From JBCCGL01 sp039029275 (GTDB lineage: Bacteria; Pseudomonadota; Gammaproteobacteria; JBCCGL01): a stretch of 64,000 nt of DNA. The translations under genes and the position numbers were made by a program. Every line of letters starts with the position of its first letter. Positions within the stretch are counted from its first letter, which is position 1. Positions 26,921 to 35,775 of the stretch are shown in pieces. Location: contig JBCCGL010000003.1 of the NCBI GenBank assembly GCA_039029275.1, positions 1 through 64,000 on the forward strand, written 5' to 3'. The notes below the pieces were generated by a model. The model made no database searches, was not told where the DNA came from, and worked only from the letters and a program-made list of their open reading frames with translations.

Positions 26921-27892
26921 ATGTGGCAGGTGGTCAAAGAGCACCCATTTGCAATGGTGCTATCGGTACTCGGGCATGTATTGCTGCTGGGGGTTCTGAT
27001 TTACAGTTTCGATTTCGACTCAATGAAGCGCGGCGAACAGGGCGAACCGCAGGTCGAAACAATTAAAGCAGTGGCGGTCAATCAGGATCTTGTTCAAGCC
27101 GAAGTTGAAAAACTCAAGAAGGCAGAAGAGAAAAAGCGTAAGCAGGAAGCCGAAGACAAAAAGAAAAAAGAAAAAGAACTTCAAGCGCTGGAAAAAAAGC
27201 GTAAAGACGAAGAAAAACGCTTGAAAACGCTGCAGCAAGAGCGCGAACAAGCTGAAGAGAAAAAGAAAGAAGAAGAAAAAGCCAAGCAGGAAGAAATCAA
27301 AAAACAAAAAGAGCTGGCTGAAAAACTCGAAAAAGAGCGCTTAGCCAAAGAGAAGAAAGCGGCTGAAGAAAAAGCACGAAAGGAAGAAGCTAAACGCAAA
27401 GAGGAAGAAAAACGCAAAGCCGATGAAAAGAAAAAAGAAGAGCAACGTTTGGCCGAATTGAAAAAACAGGAAGAGGAGGCCGAGCGCGAGCGTCAACGCG
27501 TTGCGGCACTCGAAGAAGAACGCAAGCGCGAGGAAGAACGCATTGCCAAGCTCGAATCGGATCGATTGGCAAAGGAACAAAGTGAGGCAGACAGAAAAGA
27601 AAAACGGCGCCTGGCCGGTTTGCAATCGGAGTACGAAACCGCTATCCGTCAGAAAGTCTCGCGCAACTGGATAAAACCCGCGAGCTCGTCAGGCAATATT
27701 GAGTGCACAGTTAATGCAGTGCAAATCCCTTCTGGCGATGTCATTGATGTATCCGTTCTGTCATGCACGGGCGGTGGAGATGCGTTGATACGCTCGGTAG
27801 AATTAGCGGTACGTAAGGCATCTCCATTACCGCTGCCAAAAGACCCCGCGTTGTTCGAAAGACAAATCGAATTTCGCTTCCGACCCGAATAA
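26921..27892 (+). CDS. tolA: Tol-Pal system energy transducer TolA
   Basis: TolA spans the periplasm and transmits TolQR energy to Pal and TolB. The 323-residue product has an N-terminal transmembrane helix (about 8-28), a very long Lys/Glu/Ala-rich helical coiled region (about 60-235) and a C-terminal TolA domain (about 240-323) with the sequence EYETAIRQKVSRNWIKP. The coding sequence of the helix is purine-rich and repetitive, a likely spot for length variation. The stop shares one base with tolB. Confidence 0.94.
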   Translation: MWQVVKEHPFAMVLSVLGHVLLLGVLIYSFDFDSMKRGEQGEPQVETIKAVAVNQDLVQAEVEKLKKAEEKKRKQEAEDKKKKEKELQALEKKRKDEEKRLKTLQQEREQAEEKKKEEEKAKQEEIKKQKELAEKLEKERLAKEKKAAEEKARKEEAKRKEEEKRKADEKKKEEQRLAELKKQEEEAERERQRVAALEEERKREEERIAKLESDRLAKEQSEADRKEKRRLAGLQSEYETAIRQKVSRNWIKPASSSGNIECTVNAVQIPSGDVIDVSVLSCTGGGDALIRSVELAVRKASPLPLPKDPALFERQIEFRFRPE

Positions 27893-29229
27893 TGCGTTAT
27901 CAAGTTGTTTACCTTGCGATGAAAAACACCACCAATCGTTTTAAAGCTATCCTTTTTTCTGCGCTGTTTTTTTACAGCGTCGGGGCCGAAGCGATTTTGC
28001 GTATCGAGATCACGGAGAGCGTCGAGGGCGCTTTGCCGATCGCGATTGTTCCATTCGCCTGGGAGGGCAATGGCGCTGCGCCCCAGGATATTGCCAATAT
28101 CGTTTCTTCGGATCTTGCACGCAGTGGCAAGTTTGCGCCTGTCGCGCCCAACGATCTGGTTTCCCGGCCGCGCAGCGGCGCCGAAGTGCGCTTTGCAAAC
28201 TGGAAGACCGGCGGTATCGAAAATCTGGTTATCGGCAAGCTCAAACAAGTGGGCACCGGCGCGTATGTCGTCCAGTTTCAACTGTTTGATGTCTACAAAG
28301 AACAACAAATTGTGGGGTATAACATCCCGGTTCAAGCAGGGCTGCTGCGTCAGGCGGCGCATCAAATCAGCGACATTATTTTCGAAAAAATTATCGGGCT
28401 GCGCGGTGCGTTTAACACGCAAGTCGCTTACGTGTCGGCGATCACCGATGCACAGAGCAAACGAAAGTACGTGCTGCAGATTTCCGATTCTGACGGCTAT
28501 GACCCGCAAACCATTCTGACTTCCACCAGTCCGTTGATGTCGCCGGCATGGTCGCCAGACGCCCAACAGATTGCTTACGTCTCTTTCGAGAAAAAACGTC
28601 ACTCGTCAATTTACGTACAAGTTGTGACAACGGGTGAGCGCCGTATCGTGTCGCGCGTGCAGGGTATCAACGGTGCGCCGGTTTGGTCGCCGGACGGCAG
28701 CCGTCTGGCACTGACGTTGTCGCACAAGGGTAATCCGGATATCTACGTGCTTGAAGTCAGCAACGGACAACTCACGCAAGTGACACGTAATAAAGCAATC
28801 GATACTGAACCCGAGTGGGATCCTTCCGGTACTGCGATTGTGTTTACATCGGATCGCAGCGGGAGTCCGCAGCTGTATCAAATTCCGGTCAACGGTGGTC
28901 GTGCCCAGCGTCTGACATTTGAAGGTAAATACAACACCAGTGCCGCGATCTCGCCGGACGGTGAATTGATTGCGATGGTGCATGGCGACCAGGGTCGCTA
29001 CCGAATCGCAGTGCTGGAACGCAAAACCAGTCAGCTGCGTGTTCTTACCGATGGCAATCTTGACGAGTCACCCAGCTTCGCGCCGAACGGCAGTATGATT
29101 ATTTATGCCACTACCGGGCGACAACGCGGTGTATTGGGTGCAGTCTCGACCGACGGACGAATGAAACAGCGGTTTACACTGAGCGAAGGCGATGTGCGTG
29201 AACCGTCGTGGTCACCATTTCTGAATTAA
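27892..29229 (+). CDS. tolB: Tol-Pal periplasmic beta-propeller TolB
   Basis: TolB is a periplasmic protein that binds Pal and regulates its interaction with peptidoglycan. ATG 27892 overlaps the tolA stop by one base; ATG 27919 (MKNTTNRFKAILFSALFFYS) gives a more standard signal peptide and is a real alternative. An N-terminal alpha/beta domain (about 35-170) is followed by WD40-like propeller repeats with recurring SPDG/WSPDG signatures. The length is normal for the family. Confidence 0.95.
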   Translation: MRYQVVYLAMKNTTNRFKAILFSALFFYSVGAEAILRIEITESVEGALPIAIVPFAWEGNGAAPQDIANIVSSDLARSGKFAPVAPNDLVSRPRSGAEVRFANWKTGGIENLVIGKLKQVGTGAYVVQFQLFDVYKEQQIVGYNIPVQAGLLRQAAHQISDIIFEKIIGLRGAFNTQVAYVSAITDAQSKRKYVLQISDSDGYDPQTILTSTSPLMSPAWSPDAQQIAYVSFEKKRHSSIYVQVVTTGERRIVSRVQGINGAPVWSPDGSRLALTLSHKGNPDIYVLEVSNGQLTQVTRNKAIDTEPEWDPSGTAIVFTSDRSGSPQLYQIPVNGGRAQRLTFEGKYNTSAAISPDGELIAMVHGDQGRYRIAVLERKTSQLRVLTDGNLDESPSFAPNGSMIIYATTGRQRGVLGAVSTDGRMKQRFTLSEGDVREPSWSPFLN

Positions 29230-29301
29230 TCTGTCGTAATCTGTGGTATGAATGTGTCACAGCGATTGAAAATAGGCGGTAACGCCAGAGGAGAAAAAAG
29301 T

Positions 29302-29865
29302 ATGAAAGCAATCATCAAACTCATCGCAGGATCAATTTGCATCGTGGCATTGGCCGCCTGTAGCAGTACTGAAGAACAGCCCGTCGAGACCGTGCCAGAG
29401 CCGGTTGAGGAGACTCAGAATCAGGCTTCGGACAGTTCGTCTCAAGCAGACGATACGCAAGCTGATACCAGCGCGTCTCAATCGCTTACAACCTTTGCGC
29501 GCAATGCGATCAATGATCCGTCCAGCCCATTGAATCAAAAAATCATTTACTTCGACTTTGATCAAAGCAGCATCCTGCCTGAGTACATGGAAGTGATCGC
29601 CAATCACGCACAGTATCTGTCCGACTTCGCTGATGCCAAAGTCAGGCTGGAAGGCCACGCGGACGAACGCGGTACACGCGAATACAACGTCGCACTTGGC
29701 GAACGCCGCGCAGAAGCGGTTCGACGTCTGCTGCTCTTGCAGGGTGCCAGCGTCAATCAGGTCAGCATAATCAGCTACGGTGAAGAGCTGCCCGCAGCAC
29801 TCGCGCACGACGAAGAAGCCTGGTCGCTGAATCGACGCGTTGAACTCGTTTACGAAGCGCAGTAA
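29302..29865 (+). CDS. pal: Peptidoglycan-associated lipoprotein Pal
   Basis: Pal anchors the outer membrane to peptidoglycan. I chose ATG 29302 because a strong AGAGGAGA site precedes it at 29287-29294 and the product then begins with a lipoprotein signal ending in the lipobox VALAAC. The frame from 29248 is not needed. After a Gln/Ser/Thr-rich linker comes the OmpA-like domain, with YFDFDQSSILPEYMEVI and LEGHADERGTREYNVALGER. It lies between tolB and cpoB as in the conserved operon. Confidence 0.96.
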   Translation: MKAIIKLIAGSICIVALAACSSTEEQPVETVPEPVEETQNQASDSSSQADDTQADTSASQSLTTFARNAINDPSSPLNQKIIYFDFDQSSILPEYMEVIANHAQYLSDFADAKVRLEGHADERGTREYNVALGERRAEAVRRLLLLQGASVNQVSIISYGEELPAALAHDEEAWSLNRRVELVYEAQ

Positions 29866-29901
29866 CTAAAAACCGGTTAAATGGTCAACAGGGGAACGCC
29901 A

Positions 29902-30801
29902 GTGAGACTCGTCGCTGCCGCAACTTTTACCGCAGTCGCATTGTTTTCGTCGCTTGCCGCAGCGGAGGATGCAGCACCCGCAACCGCGAACGATGTCGCC
30001 AAGCTGGATCAGCGCATCGGTAAGATCGAGCGCATACTCGAAAATCAAGTCATGCTGGAGCTATTGCAGCGAGTTGAAAGCTTGCAACAGGAATTGCGTG
30101 AGCTGCGTGGCGAGATCGAAACCCAGGGTTTTGAAGTCGAGGCCATGCGCAAGCGCCAACGCGATCTCTACCTCGACACTGATCGGCGCTTGAGCGAGCT
30201 CGAAATCACGGGCGGTGGCAGCTCCAGCGCTTCGGCATCCTCCTCGAGCAACCTCTCGGATGGCGGTGACACTGCATCGACGGTGTCATCAGTTGCATCG
30301 AACGTTGCCTCGACCACCGCGTCGACGCTGGGTAGCGCACCCACCACGGTCGACACCGGGGCGGGCGAAGCGCCGACCAATCCGGTGGCCAGCAACCTCC
30401 CACCGGTTGATCCAGTGCAAGAAAAGGCCGCGTACACGCAAGCGTTTAACTACCTCAAAGAAGGTCGATATGAAGGGGCAATTAACGCGTTTGCAGAGTT
30501 TCTGGGTGAATACCCCAACGGCAACTATGCCGATAACGCGCAGTATTGGCTGGGTGAGGCAAACTACGTCTCACGGTTCTTCGACGAAGCGATTAACCAG
30601 TTTATGCAGGTCGTTGAAAAATACCCGTCGAGCCCCAAGATATCTGATGCGCGTTTGAAGATTGGCTACGCCTATTATGAGTTGGAAAACTGGGATGCTG
30701 CGCGCGGCGCGTTGACTTCTCTGGCGAATGATTTTCCGGGTACATCGGTAGCGCGTTTGGCCAATAAACGCCTGACAAGAATGCAGGACGAGGGTCACTA
30801 A
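29902..30801 (+). CDS. cpoB: Cell division coordinator CpoB (YbgF)
   Basis: CpoB links peptidoglycan synthesis to Tol-Pal constriction. GTG 29902 is preferred because AGGGGAA at 29890-29896 lies at proper distance and the product then starts MRLVAAATFTAVALFSSLA, a clean signal peptide ending in AAA; ATG 29881 is the longer alternative. An N-terminal trimerising coiled coil (about 30-100), a Ser/Thr/Ala-rich linker and a C-terminal TPR domain (about 180-295, starting AYTQAFNYLKEGRYEGAINA) follow. It is the last gene of the tol-pal operon. Confidence 0.93.
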   Translation: MRLVAAATFTAVALFSSLAAAEDAAPATANDVAKLDQRIGKIERILENQVMLELLQRVESLQQELRELRGEIETQGFEVEAMRKRQRDLYLDTDRRLSELEITGGGSSSASASSSSNLSDGGDTASTVSSVASNVASTTASTLGSAPTTVDTGAGEAPTNPVASNLPPVDPVQEKAAYTQAFNYLKEGRYEGAINAFAEFLGEYPNGNYADNAQYWLGEANYVSRFFDEAINQFMQVVEKYPSSPKISDARLKIGYAYYELENWDAARGALTSLANDFPGTSVARLANKRLTRMQDEGH

Positions 30802-30863
30802 CAGGGCGAAAAACCACGGACTTTTTGCACCGGTTTTAATCGCCGAACAGGTGGATTGGCAGC

Positions 30864-30892
30864 TTTAAAAGCGCACATGACTCATGTATCAT
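30864..30892 (+). promoter_or_regulatory. Candidate promoter for tRNA-Lys
   Basis: TTTAAA (30864-30869), 17 bases, then TATCAT (30887-30892) lies 17 bases before the tRNA gene. The stretch after the -10 element is GC-rich (GCGCGAC), as seen in stringently controlled stable-RNA promoters. Only sequence resemblance supports it. Confidence 0.45.
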
Positions 30893-30908
30893 GCGCGACT
30901 TCTTTCGG

Positions 30909-30984
30909 GGGCCGTTAGCTCAGTCGGTAGAGCATCTGACTTTTAATCAGGTGGTCGTAGGTTCGAATCCTACACGGCCCACCA
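30909..30984 (+). tRNA. tRNA-Lys (anticodon UUU)
   Basis: A complete 76-base tRNA. The acceptor stem GGGCCGT (30909-30915) pairs with ACGGCCC (30974-30980), then discriminator A and encoded CCA. The anticodon loop CTTTTAA places TTT at 30942-30944, and the T arm contains GGTTCGAATCC. It follows cpoB as in pseudomonads. Its 3' half is the repeat that flanks the island downstream. Confidence 0.98.
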
Positions 30985-31185
30985 TCTTTGCCCGATTTTT
31001 CATATTCTTAAGCTGCTAAAACTACCTCTTCAGGGTATTTGCGCATAGTGGCGTTGGCGTCTTCCGTTTTTATGCACCGGTTCCTCCTCGCTAAACCCAA
31101 TTGCCGGTCAGTCAATTCTTAGCAATACTCCGGTGTTTAATTAAACCTGTCGGTAAAATACTGGCCCAATCACGAATCCAATAAT

Positions 31186-32295
31186 ATGACTACTGACATT
31201 ATTGAAAAAATAACCCCCTACGTCATCCCAGCAGAACCGATTGAAGAACAGTGGTGGGCGCGAAAGGCTTATGTGCTAGTGCGGGTCGAGACAAGAGAAG
31301 GAGTCATCGGATGGGGAGAGTGCCATTTACTGACTTTTCGTGAGAATTCGATTGTGGCGATGATAAAACGGTTAGCTGAATGGATTGTTGGTCGTCCTGT
31401 ACATAACATTCGCGATATCGCTCAGGATATGTTCAACAATTTTGGGCAACGACGTCCCAGTGTTGAGGTTTACAGTGCCTTTGCTGGAATCGAAATCGCC
31501 CTTTGGGACATTCTAGGGAAACAGTTCAATGCACCGATTTACCAGCTATTGGGAGGCGCGTGTCATAAAGTATTACCGGTTTACGCCAATATGTATTCAC
31601 CCGGGACACATCCGCCAGAGGCATATGCGGATGTTGCAGCCAATATGGTCGCAATGGGGCATTCCCGGATAAAGCTCTATCCTTTTACGGCACAAACGAC
31701 AATCGAAGAGGGTATTGCCATACTGGAAGCCGTTCATGATGTGGTTGGTCCCGATGTTGGTTTGGCAGTCGATCTCTGGGGACATGCTAATCCTGCACGA
31801 GCGTTACAGTTAGCGCGAGCGATGGAGCCATACGACTTATTGTGGATAGAGGATCCATTTGCTCCGACTGATGCCGCCAGCATTCGTTATCTTAGAGATG
31901 CTATGACGCAACCATTGTTGACTGGCGAGACACTACCCACACGCCGTGAATTCGTCGAGCTGTTTGAACGCCGTGCGGTCGATGTTATCAATCCTGATAT
32001 CTGCCTTTCTGGGATTCTGGAGATTTTGGCGATCGCCTCCTTGGCTGAGGTTGTGAATATCAGCCTCTCACCCCACAACTCGAACTCTATGGCTCTGGGA
32101 ACATCTGCAGCTATCCATGCGAGCGCCGGAATCCGAAATCTTGGACCAATCGAGTATTTTCCATTGTTTGAATCCGCGCTGGATGACGTCTGCAATGGAC
32201 GCGTACAAGTGGTTTCGGGCGAAGTTTCAATCCCTGAATTACCGGGACTTGGCGTCATATTCGATGACGATGCCATGACGCGATATCAGGTGTAG
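31186..32295 (+). CDS. Mandelate racemase/muconate lactonizing (enolase superfamily) protein
   Basis: A 369-residue protein with the enolase-superfamily layout: N-terminal capping domain (1-125) and a TIM barrel. Visible catalytic pieces are K163 in IKLYPF, metal ligands D196 (DLWGH), E222 (WIEDPF) and E248 (TGETL), and H297 in SPHNS. This set suits a sugar-acid dehydratase or racemase of the mandelate racemase subgroup; the substrate cannot be told. It stands alone between the tRNA and the second tRNA fragment, so it arrived separately from the catabolic genes that follow. The ATG at 31186 lies 201 bases after the tRNA. Confidence 0.85.
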   Translation: MTTDIIEKITPYVIPAEPIEEQWWARKAYVLVRVETREGVIGWGECHLLTFRENSIVAMIKRLAEWIVGRPVHNIRDIAQDMFNNFGQRRPSVEVYSAFAGIEIALWDILGKQFNAPIYQLLGGACHKVLPVYANMYSPGTHPPEAYADVAANMVAMGHSRIKLYPFTAQTTIEEGIAILEAVHDVVGPDVGLAVDLWGHANPARALQLARAMEPYDLLWIEDPFAPTDAASIRYLRDAMTQPLLTGETLPTRREFVELFERRAVDVINPDICLSGILEILAIASLAEVVNISLSPHNSNSMALGTSAAIHASAGIRNLGPIEYFPLFESALDDVCNGRVQVVSGEVSIPELPGLGVIFDDDAMTRYQV

Positions 32296-33039
32296 GAGGA
32301 ATATCAGTCGTAAATACTTGAATTGTTTGGTCGAAGGAAAGCAACAAGGAAAATTTGCGTGCTATCACGTCTATATAAAAGGGAACCTTTTTGCCGCAAC
32401 TGAGTAGGATCTTATTTGACTAGTTTTTTTGATCACTTTTGACCAATTTACCCCATGCTTTGTGTTCGGGAAAACTGCGCACTGTTTTGTGATCAGCGAG
32501 TTTGTTTTACCTAGAGCAGAAGAGTGGCGTGGGAGGAGTATCGAACTTTTAGTCAGGTGGTCGTAGGTTCGAATCCTACACGGCCCACCATATTCCCCCA
32601 AAAAAATATACAGCAAGTTGCGAGTCTTCCTGTCACTCGGCGCCGCACGAAACCGCCAGTTCAAACAACGTGTTTGGACTTAACTCGCAGTAACCCAATA
32701 GACATTTGTCTTTGAAAAGCATTTCGTGATGCTGTGCTTATCAAATCGAATCTTCTTCGACTCGTTTTTTGGCAGATTGGATAACAAGACTAAAGCTCGC
32801 GGTACCGAACCTTTGTTCGAGTTATTGTGCGACGTCATAGCCTGTATTGATGTCTTCATAATGATTGGGTGTTTCTTGCATCTGCTTACTTCTGAGATCG
32901 TCAACGTCTTCGGTTAGTAATTGAAACTTCTGAGTGGAGTGCAGCTCAATTTAGCGCGTAAGTCGCAGGCACAAGATCCAGAGAGGAAAATGCTTCTTTT
33001 CGAAAACTCATGATGCCTTCTAGATAGTCCAGCATTATC
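32296..33039. other. Non-coding stretch with tRNA fragment
   Basis: This 744-base interval holds the 47-base tRNA-Lys fragment (32545-32591) and otherwise only short open frames with no recognisable similarity on either strand. The sequence is AT-rich and looks like decayed junction DNA. A short plus-strand frame (about 32312-32406) is codon-like but unidentified. Confidence 0.5.
32545..32591 (+). repeat. tRNA-Lys 3'-end duplication (att-like, internal)
   Basis: Matches 30939-30985 at 46 of 47 positions; the single change is A to G just after the anticodon loop. It includes the TTT anticodon, T arm, acceptor 3' strand and CCA. The 5' half of a tRNA is missing, so it is not a gene. It separates the enolase-superfamily gene from the next segment. 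Confidence 0.9.
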
Positions 33040-33609
33040 ATGGGCAAAAATCTTTGCTCTATCGGAGGAGATGTTCGAGTGGATTCAAATTGCGACGCGT
33101 CGAGACAGCAGTGGCCTACCACTCTTTACCAGCTGTTGAAGAACAAAAACGTTCGTCAAATGTCCTACGTGCCCGATGCTGGTCACACCGCACTGATCAA
33201 CCACTTCGACGCAGATCAGGAAGTCGTAACCAACGTACTCACTACTGAAGAAGAGGGCTTGGCAATAGGCGTCGGGGCCTGGCTTGGGGGTATGCGTTCG
33301 GTGTTGTTGTTGCAGTCTTCAGGTGTTGGTAACTGCATCAACATGCTGTCATTGCCCGTTCTCACACAAGCCCCGCTTCTGATGCTGGTGACTATGCGAG
33401 GTGAGTGGAACGAATTCAATCCGTGGCAAATGCCAATGGGCCAGGCAACCCAAGCCACCCTTGAAGCCATGGGGGTGATCGTGATGCGGGCAGAAACCGC
33501 GAGTGACCTTGTCGAAACTGTCGAGCAGGCGGCAACAATGGCGTATGAAGCGGATCAACAAATCGCGGTTCTGATCGGTCAGCGAATAACGGGTAAAAAA
33601 GAGTGGTAA
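33040..33609 (+). CDS. Thiamine-diphosphate decarboxylase, alpha (PYR) subunit
   Basis: This 189-residue protein resembles the N-terminal half of ThDP-dependent 2-oxoacid decarboxylases, most like ComD-type sulfopyruvate/phosphonopyruvate decarboxylase alpha subunits. The PYR domain contains the cofactor-activating Glu in TTEEEGLAIGVGAWLGG and the QSSGVGNCINMLS segment. The next gene supplies the matching cofactor-binding half, so the enzyme is split. The start is ATG 33040; a GTG at 33079 is possible. The substrate is probably a small 2-oxo acid, unproven. The aldehyde product could feed the aldehyde dehydrogenase two genes on. Confidence 0.8.
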   Translation: MGKNLCSIGGDVRVDSNCDASRQQWPTTLYQLLKNKNVRQMSYVPDAGHTALINHFDADQEVVTNVLTTEEEGLAIGVGAWLGGMRSVLLLQSSGVGNCINMLSLPVLTQAPLLMLVTMRGEWNEFNPWQMPMGQATQATLEAMGVIVMRAETASDLVETVEQAATMAYEADQQIAVLIGQRITGKKEW

Positions 33610-33614
33610 GTAAA

Positions 33615-34199
33615 ATGGGATCGTCTATGGACCGTCGTGCTGCGGTCAAAAAACTTCTTGATTCCCGCGACGGTGCGCTGGTTGTGACGGGGCTGGGTTC
33701 ACCCAGTTATGACGTCCACGCCTGCGGTGACAGGGACGACAATTACTATTTGTGGGGGGCAATGGGTGGAGCCGCATTGACCGGGCTGGGGTTGGCGCAG
33801 GCACAACCGGACAAGCGTGTGATGGTGATTACCGGTGATGGTGAGCAGCTGATGGCCTTGGGGTCGCTGGCGACGATCTCGGTCGCCGGGCCCCGCAATC
33901 TGGACATCATTGTCCTGGACAACGAGCACTTCGGCGAAACCGGTATGCAAGCCAGTCACACAGGTAGTGGCATCGATCTGGCTGCAATTGCCGCTGCTTG
34001 CGGGTTCGCCGAAACCAGCACTATCGCTTCGCTTGATGAGGTGGATGAGCTGTGCGGTACACTCGCAAAGCCTGCCGCAGGACCACGCTTGTACGTTCTC
34101 AAAATCAACGCTGAAAATCTTCCCAGATCACTTCCGCCACGTGACCCTACATACATTAAAAACCGGTTTCGCGCGCACCTGGGTTTTGAACCCTGCTAG
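33615..34199 (+). CDS. Thiamine-diphosphate decarboxylase, beta (PP) subunit
   Basis: This protein of about 194 residues is the cofactor-binding half of the split decarboxylase, ComE-like. The ThDP motif starts at GDGEQLM (about residue 74) and ends about 30 residues later in LDNEHFGETG; it binds magnesium and the diphosphate. ATG 33615 is chosen (MGSSMDRRAAVKKLL); GTG 33603 or ATG 33627 are possible. It lies 5 bases after the alpha subunit and 9 bases before the aldehyde dehydrogenase, so all three are surely one transcript. Confidence 0.83.
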   Translation: MGSSMDRRAAVKKLLDSRDGALVVTGLGSPSYDVHACGDRDDNYYLWGAMGGAALTGLGLAQAQPDKRVMVITGDGEQLMALGSLATISVAGPRNLDIIVLDNEHFGETGMQASHTGSGIDLAAIAAACGFAETSTIASLDEVDELCGTLAKPAAGPRLYVLKINAENLPRSLPPRDPTYIKNRFRAHLGFEPC

Positions 34200-34208
34200 A
34201 GGTTGACT

Positions 34209-35681
34209 ATGAAGGAATTTGAGAATCTTGTTGATGGTAATGCGGTCGAGACGAAGGAGAGTTTTGAGAGTTTTGACCCATTTACCGGCGAACCGTGGGC
34301 GCTGATTCCGAAACAGGACAGCGGCGATGTCGACACTGCTGTCGCAGCGGCGAAATCGGCATTTCGGTCAAGTGAATGGCGCGGTCTCACAGCCACTGCA
34401 CGGGGAAAGCTTCTGGGTAAGCTCGCTGATCTGATCGCGGCCAACGCCACGAAACTGGCAGAACTTGAAACCAGAGACAATGGCAAGCTGCTATCGGAAA
34501 TGAGCGCTCAGGTGAATTACATTCCGGAGTGGTATCGATACTTCGGGGGTCTGTGCGACAAAATCGAGGGTGCGGTCCTGCCCATCGACAAACCCAATAT
34601 GTTCGCTTACACGAAGTCTGAACCTTTGGGAGTCGTCGCGGCAATTGTGCCCTGGAATTCGCCGCTGTTGTTGTTGACATGGAAGCTTGCGCCGCTGCTC
34701 GCTGCCGGTAACACGGTTGTGATTAAACCCTCAGAGCACGCATCGGCATCGACGCTGGAGTTTGTCAAACTGTTTGCCGAGGCTGGATTTCCACCCGGTG
34801 TGGTGAATACAGTAACCGGTATGCCCAAGGACGTTGGTGCACCGCTGGTTTCCCACCCCGATGTTGCCAAGGTTGCCTTTACCGGCGGTGAAGCGGGGGG
34901 TATGGCGATCTACGCAGCCGCCGCGCAAAACATCAAACCTGTGACGTTGGAGCTTGGCGGCAAATCCGCCAACATAGTCTTTGAAGACGCTGATATCAGC
35001 AACGCCGTCAAAGGGGCGGTCTCGGGCATTTTTGCGGCATCCGGGCAAACTTGCATCGCGGGTTCGAGGCTGTTGGTCCACCGCAGCGTGCATGACCAGG
35101 TTGTAGACGGCGTAGTCGAGTTGGCACGTACTGCGCGCCTCGGCAATCCGGCATTAAACGACACGCAGGTTGGCCCCGTGACTACACACCCCCATCGCGA
35201 GAAAGTGTTGTCTTATATGGACGTTGCAAAAGCGGACGGCGCCGAGGCTGTTCTCGGGGGCGGCATTCCGCGGGACGAATCACTCGGCAACGGCTGGTTT
35301 GTCGAACCCACAATTTTCACCGGGGTTAACAACCAGATGCGCATTGCCCGGGAAGAGGTCTTCGGGCCGATTCTGTCGATTATTTCGTTTACCGAGGAGG
35401 ACGAGGCCTTCGCCATCGCCAACGACAGTCCTTACGGGCTGGCCGCGGGCGTCTGGACACAGAATATCGGGCGAACTTACCGCGCCGCCGACGCCATTGA
35501 GGCAGGTACGGTTTGGATCAACACCTACCGGGCAGTGAGTTTTATGGCGCCATTTGGCGGTTATAAGCGCAGCGGTCTCGGGCGCGAAAGCGGTCAGGAA
35601 GCGATCCGTTCGTATCTGCAAACCAAAACCGTCTGGATCGATGCCAAGGGAGAAACTGCCAATCCCTTCATCATCAGGTAG
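34209..35681 (+). CDS. NAD(P)-dependent aldehyde dehydrogenase
   Basis: A full-length 490-residue member of the ALDH superfamily. It has the PWNSPLLLLTWKLAPLLAAG segment, the KPSE motif, the active-site Glu in VTLELGGKSAN, the catalytic Cys in SGQTCIAGSR and EEVFGPILSI. It oxidises an aldehyde to the acid; the natural substrate is probably the product of the decarboxylase encoded immediately upstream. ATG 34209 follows an AGAGGTT site; TTG 34203 is less likely. The gene is intact and in phase with its neighbours' transcription. Confidence 0.92.
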   Translation: MKEFENLVDGNAVETKESFESFDPFTGEPWALIPKQDSGDVDTAVAAAKSAFRSSEWRGLTATARGKLLGKLADLIAANATKLAELETRDNGKLLSEMSAQVNYIPEWYRYFGGLCDKIEGAVLPIDKPNMFAYTKSEPLGVVAAIVPWNSPLLLLTWKLAPLLAAGNTVVIKPSEHASASTLEFVKLFAEAGFPPGVVNTVTGMPKDVGAPLVSHPDVAKVAFTGGEAGGMAIYAAAAQNIKPVTLELGGKSANIVFEDADISNAVKGAVSGIFAASGQTCIAGSRLLVHRSVHDQVVDGVVELARTARLGNPALNDTQVGPVTTHPHREKVLSYMDVAKADGAEAVLGGGIPRDESLGNGWFVEPTIFTGVNNQMRIAREEVFGPILSIISFTEEDEAFAIANDSPYGLAAGVWTQNIGRTYRAADAIEAGTVWINTYRAVSFMAPFGGYKRSGLGRESGQEAIRSYLQTKTVWIDAKGETANPFIIR

Positions 35682-35775
35682 CAGCATGTCTTGTGAGCAA
35701 TTCGTTGTCAGCATCCTGCATTCGACTGCCAGTCGCGACACCGCAAAAAATCACCTGTTGTATTAGGGGATCTGA

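Noticed and set aside
27061..27620. Purine-rich repetitive stretch, considered as a DNA repeat or minus-strand Phe-rich gene
   Set aside because: It encodes the Lys/Glu/Ala helix of TolA; the minus-strand Phe/Leu-rich frames are shadows of it.
32371..32664. Minus-strand 97-codon frame containing GGPCRIRTYDH
   Set aside because: This phrase is the familiar artefact of translating a tRNA in antisense; it lies on the tRNA-Lys fragment at 32545-32591 and is not a gene.
32726..32917. Plus-strand 63-codon frame, considered as a transposase fragment
   Set aside because: A faint resemblance to the start of some transposases was too weak, and the overlapping minus-strand frame is equally plausible or implausible.
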